Origin: Rubripirellula amarantea
GTDB lineage: Bacteria > Planctomycetota > Planctomycetia > Pirellulales > Pirellulaceae
DNA length: 64,000 nt
NCBI RefSeq assembly: GCF_007859865.1
Contig: NZ_SJPI01000002.1
Span: 1,694,721 to 1,758,720, forward strand
Direction of reading: 5' to 3'
This document shows, piece by piece, positions 54,368 through 61,962 of the stretch (positions are counted from its first letter, which is position 1; each line of letters starts with the position of its first letter). The position numbers were made by a program, and so were the translations under genes. The notes under the pieces are model-generated. The model worked only from the letters and a program-made list of their open reading frames with translations. It made no database searches and was not told where the DNA came from.

Positions 54368-54919
54368 TCAGTGCCCACCATGAACGTGCGTGGTCGTATG
54401 AGGAACGGCGTCCATGTGCGTTGTCGTGTGAGGGACAGCGTGCAGATGATTGCCATGTCGTTGGTAATCAATGTGTGTCTGAGTGTGAGGTACGTAGTCG
54501 GTATGCGTTTGCGTATGTAGATACGGTTGCTGATATGACGGTCGGTACGACTGATACGGTTGGGTGTAAGTCTGGCGAATGCCGTTTCGGTAAATGACAC
54601 GTCCTTGTTGAGGATACACCTGACCCTGAATCACCGGACGACCCGAGCGGTATTGTTGCTGATACGGCTGCGTAACAGTCGGATAGCGGTTGTAGGGCGT
54701 AACCTGATCGAAATGCGTGGTGGTGTGAGGAACGCTGTCGATGTGCGTCGTTGTATGAGGCACAGCATCGACATGGTTGCCATGCTGGACATAGTCGATG
54801 TGTGTGGTCGTGTGCGGCACATTGTGTAGATGCGTGGTCGTGTGCGGTACGACCCATTGGGCCTGAGCGGTGGTCATTAGGGCCAAGACGGCAACGGCGA
54901 CTGGGAGGAAACGTCTCAT
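54368..54919 (-). CDS. Exported PHTTTH-repeat protein
   Basis: 183 residues from the ATG at 54919 with GGAG eight bases upstream. A signal peptide (RRFLPVAVAVLALMTTAQAQ) is followed by units of about ten residues, VPHTTTH-x-D-x, seen six times with close variants (PHTQTH, QHGNHVD). The units form an N-terminal block and a C-terminal block around a Tyr/Gln/Pro-rich middle (TQPYQQQYRSG and QTYTQPYQSYRPSYQQPY). Regular His-Thr spacing suggests Cu(II), Ni or Zn binding in the periplasm or at the cell surface. I recognise no described family. It follows no close upstream gene. Confidence 0.65.
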   Translation of the reverse strand: MRRFLPVAVAVLALMTTAQAQWVVPHTTTHLHNVPHTTTHIDYVQHGNHVDAVPHTTTHIDSVPHTTTHFDQVTPYNRYPTVTQPYQQQYRSGRPVIQGQVYPQQGRVIYRNGIRQTYTQPYQSYRPSYQQPYLHTQTHTDYVPHTQTHIDYQRHGNHLHAVPHTTTHMDAVPHTTTHVHGGH

Positions 54920-55138
54920 CAAACCAACTCCATACTAGCGGGATTTCGTGTGGGACAATCACGATCCGTCGGATCATTCGCATCGCCCAACAAGCGTCAG
55001 TCTAACAAACCAGGCGAGGGGGAGGGAAAGAAAATCGATCTTCCATGATTCTCGGCCTGTCATCTCATTCGCGTCACCTAGTCATCAATAAGACAACTCG
55101 ACGTACTGCAAAACTGAGTTAATGAATGGTTTTTCAGT

Positions 55139-55154
55139 TTGGCACATGCAATGC
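55139..55154 (+). promoter_or_regulatory. Possible sigma-54-type promoter
   Basis: TTGGCAC-ATGCAA-TGC has the GG and GC pairs of a -24/-12 promoter with the required ten-base spacing. It lies about 60 bp before the ATG of the Gly/His-rich gene. A single example without an adjacent activator gene; treat as a hint. Confidence 0.3.
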
Positions 55155-55216
55155 GTTAGGAGGCTATCCAGCGGTACTTGCCGTGAACCTCCCCTCGAAT
55201 GTCAGGACTGAACCTT

Positions 55217-55582
55217 ATGAATCGTGCCTTCGCAATTGCCGCCCTCGCAGCAGGATTGTTCGCCTTTGCCGGAAATACTGGTGCCACCGCTAGCGACTAC
55301 TTTCATGGTGGTCACGGCGGACACCACGCCTACTCCGTCGGCCATCACGGTGGCGGTCACCATGGTGGCTACGGTCAAGCACCCGTTCAAACGTATGGCA
55401 ATTACGGCTATTCATCGAACTACGGCGGTAACGGATACGGCCAGACTTACCAACCGAGATATCAACCGCGATACCAGCAGCAGTACGCTCCCAGCTACCG
55501 ATCGCAACCCTATCGCCAGCGAGGTGGCTTGCACCTTGATATCGGACGCTTTCACGTTCTAGGTGTTGGCGGCCATCACTAA
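55217..55582 (+). CDS. Exported Gly/His/Tyr-rich small protein
   Basis: 121 residues from the ATG at 55217 (AGGA twelve bases upstream); an in-frame ATG at 55199 has no ribosome binding site. The signal peptide (NRAFAIAALAAGLFAFAGN) is followed by HGGHGGHHAYSVGHHGGGHH and a Tyr/Gln-rich part (YQPRYQPRYQQQYAP). The short C-terminus (LHLDIGRFHVLGVGGHH) is shared in style with other exported small proteins of planctomycetes. Metal binding is likely from composition only. A terminator follows. Confidence 0.6.
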   Translation: MNRAFAIAALAAGLFAFAGNTGATASDYFHGGHGGHHAYSVGHHGGGHHGGYGQAPVQTYGNYGYSSNYGGNGYGQTYQPRYQPRYQQQYAPSYRSQPYRQRGGLHLDIGRFHVLGVGGHH

Positions 55583-55600
55583 ACATTAAGCGACGCGAAG

Positions 55601-55635
55601 GGCTGGAAGTTGGATCGGCTTCCAGCCTTTCATTT
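55601..55635 (+). terminator. Intrinsic terminator
   Basis: GGCTGGAAG (55601-55609), nine-base loop, CTTCCAGCC (55619-55627), then TTTCATTT. It closes the Gly/His-rich gene. Confidence 0.75.
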
Positions 55636-55701
55636 GCGCATTGGCAGCCCTGAAAACTACCCGACTTTTCCCTATGCAAACATTACAACGGATTTGAAAA
55701 C

Positions 55702-56421
55702 ATGCCGAAGCCAATCATCGCCGTAGCTTGTCTCGTCGCCGCCTGCTCTGCACAGCCCACATTCGCCCAACACTTCCACGCTTACCATGGCCACCATCAT
55801 CTCGACCATGGTCACGAACACGTATACCACTACGGCAGTCATCACGGCACAGATCGTTTTCATGAACACAACGACTATCAACACGGTCACGCACCTCACT
55901 CACTGCGCTACGTTGATTTACCAGTCCCTGATGTTTACTCCGTGCCGATTGCGGGATCATCATTCGACCAAGGCTACAGCAACTTTGACACCGTCTGTCC
56001 CAATGCGGTCGCTTGTCCGTTGCAGTACCAAAACCCTGCACCGCTTGCACCGATGTATCAGCCAAGGACACCCTACGCCGCCATCCCCAATCAGCGTTCA
56101 ATTCCAAACGACCACATGAACCCCAACGATCACGCGGGGCACGATCATAGCGAACACGCCCACAGCGATCATTCACATGACGGCCACAAGCACGAAAACC
56201 CTAGTTTGCCGCCGAGCAATTTACCGGGAACATTCGATGGACCTGATCGTCAACCGATGACCGCACCCACTCTTCCCAACCGAGGCCGACTGTCCGAGCC
56301 ACCTATCCGAGGTTCGGTTCCCAGAACTCCCGAAACAAACAATGGCTCAATTCGGATGAATGAGCCGCCACCGCCAAGCTTGACCTTTAGCGCTGGTAAA
56401 CCAAGTATCGCCCGTTCATAA
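55702..56421 (+). CDS. Exported His-rich protein
   Basis: 239 residues with a signal peptide (IIAVACLVAACSAQPTFAQ). Two His clusters: HFHAYHGHHHLDHGHEHVYH near the N-terminus and NDHAGHDHSEHAHSDHSHDG near residue 155. Between them is a Pro/Tyr-rich segment (VCPNAVACPLQYQNPAP) with two Cys. The C-terminal 70 residues are Pro-rich and disordered. It belongs with the other exported His-rich proteins in 54-62 kb; no family is recognised. Confidence 0.6.
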   Translation: MPKPIIAVACLVAACSAQPTFAQHFHAYHGHHHLDHGHEHVYHYGSHHGTDRFHEHNDYQHGHAPHSLRYVDLPVPDVYSVPIAGSSFDQGYSNFDTVCPNAVACPLQYQNPAPLAPMYQPRTPYAAIPNQRSIPNDHMNPNDHAGHDHSEHAHSDHSHDGHKHENPSLPPSNLPGTFDGPDRQPMTAPTLPNRGRLSEPPIRGSVPRTPETNNGSIRMNEPPPPSLTFSAGKPSIARS

Positions 56422-56442
56422 CTAACGATGAGGCGATCAGCT

Positions 56443-57327
56443 TCATGAAAAGTTTCCAGCCGCACCGCCGACGGAGAGCGACATCTGAAAGTTTGCGGAC
56501 ACTGCGTCCGCAATCGTCTGTGGCGTGAACAACTGCGAGTCTTCGGTATGCCTTTCGGTCAGCAATGCGGCGAGCCGCAATCCGACCCGTCTGTTCGTCA
56601 GATCTGCTGTTTCGACCAGGAAGCGTTTGACATATCGAAGATCGCGTAAGTCGGGATTGATCGACACACCTGCATCAACTTGTTCCTTGACCATCAAGGT
56701 CAGTCGCCTCGCATCCGAGTCAGTCAACAACCCAGTGTTGTGTGTGATATTGTGGCGAAGCTGCCACAGGATGGCAAGCGTTTTCGCTCGTTCTTGTTCT
56801 GCGTTGGGCTGCTGCTTGACGTTGGGAAAGAGGTTCTCCCAGGGCTGCTCAGCGAAATGTGATTTCAGGAGCTGACGAAAACGCTCGTTAATCGAATGGT
56901 TGCTGAGCCAAGTATCGGATTCGCACATTGCTTTTCAGACCGATCCTGCGCCGAATTGAATGGCAAGCAAACCGGGACTCGCGGTAAATTGGTCGAACCG
57001 ATTGTCAATCGTGATCGGCGCAATTGCATCGACGCAAACGACAGCAAGCTCTTTGATGAACCTTTCAAATGCTTCGATCAAACTCACTAACACCATGCGG
57101 TGCAGCAACGCCATGTGTCGATCATAGACAGCCTGATACACCGACTGATTGGCAACGTGATCGTCAATGTATTTTATCAGAGCAAGACTGCTGTTAGCAC
57201 GACGGTCAAAATTGCGAATCGGCGCATCCTCACCTGTCGCATTGGCTTCGGTATGTTGGAGTAAGTCCCGAACCTTCTGGTCGAGGTCGATCGGGGGACG
57301 CCCAGGCGTACTTGTTCCGGTGCTCAC
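56443..57327 (-). pseudogene. HEPN-like gene split by an in-frame TGA
   Basis: Two minus-strand frames, 56935-57327 (130 codons) and 56443-56928 (161 codons), are in the same register and separated only by TGA, AAA and GCA. Read through, they give one protein of about 294 residues. The first part has a long amphipathic helix (LLHRMVLVSLIEAFERFIKE), as at the start of RiboL-PSP-type HEPN proteins. The second part has the R-x4-H HEPN motif (LWQLRHNITHNTG, R58 and H63). HEPN proteins are often RNases in toxin or defence systems. Either a nonsense mutation has broken the gene, or it now makes two pieces. The first frame starts at a GTG overlapping the upstream gene stop. Confidence 0.55.
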
Positions 57328-57689
57328 GCCGCGTCACCGGCTGCCTCGGGGTCTTCGGCCAGCAGCCATTGAACCTCGCCACCTTCCCATCGCAACAGAA
57401 AAGTGCGTGCATGGGAGTTGTTTTCGGTGTTCGCCAATTCGTCCAGTTGCTTTGGGTCTATTGGCTCGCCATTTGGATGAGCGTCCTCGCGCGGATCAAA
57501 TACACGAGCAGTTCGTTCCAGCATGCCAACTGCTTCCGCGATCTCGCCCGAGGGGCACGGAAAGTCAACCAGCGATGTGAGAACCGGATCGCCATCGACG
57601 TTCCACCAACAATCCGGCTGCTGCGACAACCACTGAGCCAAGTCAGCCGCGCCAATTGTGTAATAGGGAAGTTGCAGTTCGTTTGGCAT
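57324..57689 (-). CDS. Hypothetical protein coupled to the HEPN-like gene
   Basis: 121 residues, soluble, acidic (LAEDPEAAGDAA at the end). Trp-rich N-terminal part (AQWLSQQPDCWWNVDGDP). Its stop overlaps the start of the HEPN-like frame as GTGA (57324-57327), so the two are translationally coupled. No family is recognised. By position it may be the partner (antitoxin or adaptor) of the HEPN protein, which is an inference. Confidence 0.55.
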   Translation of the reverse strand: MPNELQLPYYTIGAADLAQWLSQQPDCWWNVDGDPVLTSLVDFPCPSGEIAEAVGMLERTARVFDPREDAHPNGEPIDPKQLDELANTENNSHARTFLLRWEGGEVQWLLAEDPEAAGDAA

Positions 57690-57802
57690 CGTCGAAAACA
57701 GAACTCAGATAAAGAAGGATTGTTTCGTCCATTCGTTATTGTAGCAAAGCATTCACGTAGTAGCGGCTTTCCACGAGAAGTTGCCGCTGCTTTTAAGGGA
57801 CG

Positions 57803-57839
57803 AAAAAAGACCGCCATGCCTGTTTGGGCGGGCGGTCTT
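57803..57839 (-). terminator. Intrinsic terminator for the Gly/His-rich gene
   Basis: On the minus strand AAGACCGCC (57839-57831) pairs with GGCGGTCTT (57815-57807) and is followed by a run of six T. It lies 31 bp downstream of the stop of the gene ending at 57870. Confidence 0.85.
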
Positions 57840-57869
57840 CAAATGCAACGCGTCCTCTAAACGACAAAC

Positions 57870-58223
57870 TCAGTGCCAGTGGCCGGTTTGGTGAACGTCG
57901 TAGTGGCCCGGTTGGTAGTGGAAATGGTTTCCGTGACGTTGTAGCGATGGGGCGTGATAATCCAAATGTGTCGTGTCGTGGTACTGGTGTCCGAATCCCG
58001 GCGTTGGATAGCTTGGGTAGCTCGGGACGTGCGGTTGGGGATAGACGTGGTGCCCGCCACCATTGTGAATTCCGCCATGATGAAAGCCTCCACCGTGATG
58101 AACACCGCCGTGATGGCTGCCATGATGGAAGCCGTGTTGGGCCTGGGCTTCGCCGCCAAGGGCGAACGTGAACAGGGCCGCGAGGGCGAAGACAGGGACG
58201 ATTTTCTTTGCGATTGACGACAT
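57870..58223 (-). CDS. Exported Gly/His-rich protein related to the PHTTTH protein
   Basis: 117 residues from the ATG at 58223, which opens a signal peptide (KKIVPVFALAALFTFALGG); an in-frame upstream ATG at 58292 adds unlike residues. The mature start is GFHHGSHHGGVHHGGGFHHG; the C-terminal half contains HDTTHLDYH and QRHGNHFHYQPGHYD, close to HTTTHIDYV and QRHGNHLHAV of the PHTTTH protein at 54368-54919. It is probably metal-binding and exported. A strong terminator follows. Confidence 0.65.
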   Translation of the reverse strand: MSSIAKKIVPVFALAALFTFALGGEAQAQHGFHHGSHHGGVHHGGGFHHGGIHNGGGHHVYPQPHVPSYPSYPTPGFGHQYHDTTHLDYHAPSLQRHGNHFHYQPGHYDVHQTGHWH

Positions 58224-58332
58224 GACTTTTTTCCTTGGATCTGTTGTGAAAGGCGTTTCATCCGGCTTCAGTAAGCCGCACAACAAGGACAAGTCGAAAG
58301 CGATCCGTCAGCGGAAAGAAATCCGAAAAGTT

Positions 58333-60180
58333 TTAATCAGCATGCGAAAAAGCAATGATTTCCACACTAACGCCTTGTGCGGTCAGTTCTTCGGATGCCT
58401 GCCGAAGGTGCTTTTGGACAATTGCCGAGGGGGCTTCAATCTCCTGGGGCGATCCGAATGACCGACCGTCTTGCTCGACACTCAACGAGCCATCAACCAG
58501 CCGAAACACCATCGCGTCGTCGATTGACGGCCATTTCTCGCTTGGCCGCAGAGTTTTCGATAGTTGGCGCAGTGATTCGTCCCCGCGAGTCTGATGATGG
58601 TTGGGGAACTCAAGCCAAACAACTGCTTCAGTTCCAGCGGGACCAGTCAAAGGAACGGCTCGGTCAAGTTCGGCCGGGTAGTGTACCCACCGAGATTCGT
58701 CCTCGACGGGGAAGCTCGCAAGACGTTCCGCATTCCCTTCGCTTGAAACAAGCCACAACTCGCCGCGTCGCCCGCCGCGAAGCGGTGCGTTGATTTGCAC
58801 GCCTTCGCCAGAACGCACGGGAACTCGATGGACTAATTCAAACGCGCGGTCTTCGGACCAAATCTTGACATCCAATGACCCGAGCTGATCTACCGAAGCT
58901 GTTGCTACGGGCAGAGTGACCAGAGGCAATGGAGCTGTCGATCCGGTTGTGCCCGGTCGCCAAGCAATCCAGCCGATGAGTCCCAATGAGACAATTGCGA
59001 CAGCAATGATGGTTTTTGTACGCAGCGGCTGACTGTCCTGCCGCTGGAGCCAATGTTGCAACTCCGTAGCGAACAGACCAGCCGATTCAGTTCGTTCGTT
59101 TGGCGTGACAACCATCGCCGCTTCGCAAAGCTCGATCAGCTTCTTTGGCGCACCGGAGGCATGAAGTGCTTCTCGATTCCATTTGCCAGTCGCGACTCGT
59201 TCGACAATGTCCCGCGACGACGCGGAAGCATAGGGATGATCGCCGACAAGAGCGAAATAAAGCAGACTGCCCAATGAGAACACGTCCGATACTGGTTGTC
59301 GCGAATGATGACGCCCCGTACCAGTTGTTGAACTGAACAACTCCGGTGCCATGTAAACAAGCGTGCCACCTGAATGATCGCCTCGATTGACGGCATTTTG
59401 ATCCCAAGCATCGACGCTGCGATTGATAGCCAAACCAAAGTCCACCAACTTCGGATTGCCCGCCGTATCGACCAGCACATTGGTTGACTTGATATCGCAA
59501 TGCACGATTCCAGCCGAATGAAGGCTTTCGACAGTGCGTGCCAGTCGCATCACGATCTCTGCAGACTCCCGATGGCTGAGTGCCCGGTTATCCACTCGTT
59601 GTTTAAGCGTGACGCCGCGAATCAGTTCCGAAACGATGAACGGTCGATCTTGCCACAACCCGGCGTCGATGACTCGTGCGATCCCTGAATCGTTGACCGT
59701 GACCAGCAACCGTCCTTCATCGAGAATGCGGTCAGCCGCTTCGGTCGGACACTTGCCAACCTTCATGGCCAGCTCGCAACGAAGCATGGGATGGATTACA
59801 CGATAAACCTCTGCCTGCGAACCCTCGCCGATCTTCTCAACGACCGTGTACTCACCGATCTTATCCGGCGTTGCTGGTTGGTCGATGCTTGGCGAATCCA
59901 AGTCAGCGTCGTCATCGAGCCGCGATAACTCGGTATCAACTTCGGCCTGCCGTTTTAGTTTCGTGGCGGTTTCCGGGTAACGTTGACACAGATCGTCGAG
60001 CACATTCGTGTCGCCATCCGATGATCGAGTCAAGTATTCGAGATACAGCAAGTCCACTCGCTGCCGGTCGCTGAGTTGGTCTCCATGCTTGGCAATTTCC
60101 TCGCCGACTCGCGATTGAACCTCGGTCGCTGCGATCCCCTCTGTCTCGCATAGCAGTCGCTCAAATTGATCGTCATTCAT
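58333..60180 (-). CDS. Ser/Thr protein kinase with TM anchor and extracytoplasmic domain
   Basis: 615 residues from the ATG at 60180, which overlaps the sigma factor stop (ATGA). The first about 105 residues are helical. Kinase domain: IGEGSQAEVYRV, lysine in LAMKVGK, catalytic loop VHCDIKSTNVLV, DFGLA, and TLVYMAPELF. Asn replaces the expected Arg-Asp context only slightly (HCD instead of HRD), so it is likely active but not RD-type. A TM helix (TIIAVAIVSLGLIGWIAW) separates it from about 200 extracytoplasmic residues with no known fold. The pair with the sigma factor repeats the layout at 2224-4664. Confidence 0.88.
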   Translation of the reverse strand: MNDDQFERLLCETEGIAATEVQSRVGEEIAKHGDQLSDRQRVDLLYLEYLTRSSDGDTNVLDDLCQRYPETATKLKRQAEVDTELSRLDDDADLDSPSIDQPATPDKIGEYTVVEKIGEGSQAEVYRVIHPMLRCELAMKVGKCPTEAADRILDEGRLLVTVNDSGIARVIDAGLWQDRPFIVSELIRGVTLKQRVDNRALSHRESAEIVMRLARTVESLHSAGIVHCDIKSTNVLVDTAGNPKLVDFGLAINRSVDAWDQNAVNRGDHSGGTLVYMAPELFSSTTGTGRHHSRQPVSDVFSLGSLLYFALVGDHPYASASSRDIVERVATGKWNREALHASGAPKKLIELCEAAMVVTPNERTESAGLFATELQHWLQRQDSQPLRTKTIIAVAIVSLGLIGWIAWRPGTTGSTAPLPLVTLPVATASVDQLGSLDVKIWSEDRAFELVHRVPVRSGEGVQINAPLRGGRRGELWLVSSEGNAERLASFPVEDESRWVHYPAELDRAVPLTGPAGTEAVVWLEFPNHHQTRGDESLRQLSKTLRPSEKWPSIDDAMVFRLVDGSLSVEQDGRSFGSPQEIEAPSAIVQKHLRQASEELTAQGVSVEIIAFSHAD

Positions 60181-60809
60181 GTTTTGTCGTCGCCAAGCAG
60201 TCGGTTCTTGATTCCATTGAGTGCCGTTTGCAAACGTTTGCGTAGAGTGTCTGGCAAAAGGTCTTGTTCCGCAGCTACCTCCTTCCACGTGCGACCGTCA
60301 AGCCGTTGCATAACAGCCTTCCAGTCATCAGTTCCAACGATGGATCGCACTTCATTCATCAATTCGTTCTCTGCGATGTCGTCGGCGGGATCGCGTTGAT
60401 CGTCGTCGATCTGTCCAAGTTCAAAACGCGAGTCCTCCTCGACGAATGTGGCACTGCGTTTTGCCGCCGAATGGCTTCGTTTCAACTCCCGTACGCGGTT
60501 CTTGGCGAGCGTAAACAAATAGCCACGCAACTCATCCTCATTTGCGAGGGCGAGCTTGCCGGTCGAAGCACGTTGAAAGAAACGTCGAAAGACGGACTGC
60601 TCTACATCAATGGAATCGTGGAGCCGCCGAAGAACGGAATCTCGCATTCGGAAGCGAATAAACCGATGTATCTCTTCGCCGTACATCTCCATAACACGAT
60701 TCAAAGCACCTGAATCGCTCTGCGACAACGCGGCCAACAGGTCAGAAAGACTTGCGTTCGTCGTGGTTTTCCCAACAAACGTCAAAACGTCATCACGTTG
60801 CCGGACCAT
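60177..60809 (-). CDS. ECF sigma factor
   Basis: 210 residues. Region 2: ALNRVMEMYGEEIHRFIRFR and DSIDVEQSVFRRFFQRASTG, with ELRGYLFTLAKNRVRELKRS. Region 4: DDWKAVMQRLDGRTWKEVAA and EQDLLPDTLRKRLQTALNGI. It belongs to the sigma factors typical of planctomycetes whose genes precede a kinase gene. Its stop overlaps the kinase start by 4 bp, so they are translationally coupled. Confidence 0.88.
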   Translation of the reverse strand: MVRQRDDVLTFVGKTTTNASLSDLLAALSQSDSGALNRVMEMYGEEIHRFIRFRMRDSVLRRLHDSIDVEQSVFRRFFQRASTGKLALANEDELRGYLFTLAKNRVRELKRSHSAAKRSATFVEEDSRFELGQIDDDQRDPADDIAENELMNEVRSIVGTDDWKAVMQRLDGRTWKEVAAEQDLLPDTLRKRLQTALNGIKNRLLGDDKT

Positions 60810-61103
60810 TTAGGAAGCCTATCCCACGTTTTGACAAAAACTCCATCGTGAAAACTCCCGGATTCCTTTCCGCATTGGTCATCGAACTGCATTGGTTGTG
60901 AGTGTGAAGTTTATGAGAGTTGTTCTCATGCCACCCACCGATTGATTGTATCCCAGCCGAGGGGGTCGTACAATCTCCAGGCGGCGGGTTGCCTTGGTAC
61001 GGATGTTGGTGCCGAGACCAACGGTCGAACTTCACACCAGGATGTTCCATTTATCGACGGATTGACCACTCCCACTTTGCCTACACGGCATGAGGTACAG
61101 ACG
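60810..61103. other. Divergent intergenic region
   Basis: About 290 bp between the sigma factor and the His-rich exported gene. It must hold both promoters. No dyad like the CsoR operator and no small gene was found. Confidence 0.5.
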
Positions 61104-61820
61104 ATGCAAAAACTACTTTCCCTTTCAATGGTCGCGGTCTTGTTCGCGATGGCGTCGATCGCCAGCGCCGACGACGCTACAACTCAGAAAACCAAGCTCG
61201 AAACGGATGCTGAAACCCAAACACCACCCAGTTCGATCGACTTCGGTCGCGAGCTTGGTGTTTCGTTGCAAGCACTTTCCCACTTGGGACGTTCAATCGA
61301 AGACGCCCAAGAAGAAGCCGATCCGATCTGCATCGCATCTGCTGCAAACATTCTCGCAGTCGCCGAATCGTTGTCCGATGGCAAGAAAGCGTCCTTAACG
61401 AGCGAGCAATTGTGGGACGAAGCGATCCTGTTGGCCGAGATGCGGAAGTCGTCGACAGAGCTTGCGGCGTTGGCGAAGATGACGTCGGGCGAAAAAGCTG
61501 CTGATCTGATGGAACGCAGCGAATCGGCAAAAACTGGCGAACAGGCAGCAGCGAAGGCCGACGAGGCCGGAGAGACCAGTCGAGAATTGGACGGTGATCT
61601 CCATGTCATTAACCGCTCGCATGATTGGGTTAGGATTTACGTCGATGGACGCTACTTGGGACGGATTGGTCCGCACCAATCAGGCGAGGTTCATCTGCAC
61701 GACGCTCACCACCTCGTCGGTCGAGGCCAATACGGTCACTACTGGCATGAGGACATTCATGGTCACCGACACCACTACGACTGGGTGCTGCGTGATCCTC
61801 ACGATCCGCATCACCACTGA
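61104..61820 (+). CDS. Exported protein with His-rich C-terminal domain
   Basis: 238 residues from the ATG at 61104, which directly opens a signal peptide (QKLLSLSMVAVLFAMASIAS). The first half is helical (ELGVSLQALSHLGRSIEDAQ and SLTSEQLWDEAILLAEMRK). The last about 75 residues form a compact His-rich unit: WVRIYVDGRYLGRIGPHQSG, EVHLHDAHHLVGRG, HYWHEDIHGHRHHYDWVL, DPHDPHHH. A PEGA-like strand pattern (VYVDGRYLG) is visible in it. It stands 142 bp before the metacaspase gene on the same strand. No described family is recognised. Confidence 0.65.
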   Translation: MQKLLSLSMVAVLFAMASIASADDATTQKTKLETDAETQTPPSSIDFGRELGVSLQALSHLGRSIEDAQEEADPICIASAANILAVAESLSDGKKASLTSEQLWDEAILLAEMRKSSTELAALAKMTSGEKAADLMERSESAKTGEQAAAKADEAGETSRELDGDLHVINRSHDWVRIYVDGRYLGRIGPHQSGEVHLHDAHHLVGRGQYGHYWHEDIHGHRHHYDWVLRDPHDPHHH

Positions 61821-61962
61821 TAGTCGTCGTGTTCCGAGGCTTCTGTTTCGCAGCGACCAGTTCGCTGCAACGATCCTCGCAAGTCCAAGCCACTGGGCAT
61901 CAGCTCGTGGCTTTCGGAGCCTATCATTCTGCGAATCGCCTCGCACATAAGGTTGAAGAACC

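Noticed and set aside
56935-56937. The TGA in the HEPN-like gene as a selenocysteine codon
   Set aside because: No SECIS-like hairpin stands out after it and HEPN proteins have no known selenium site; a nonsense change is simpler.
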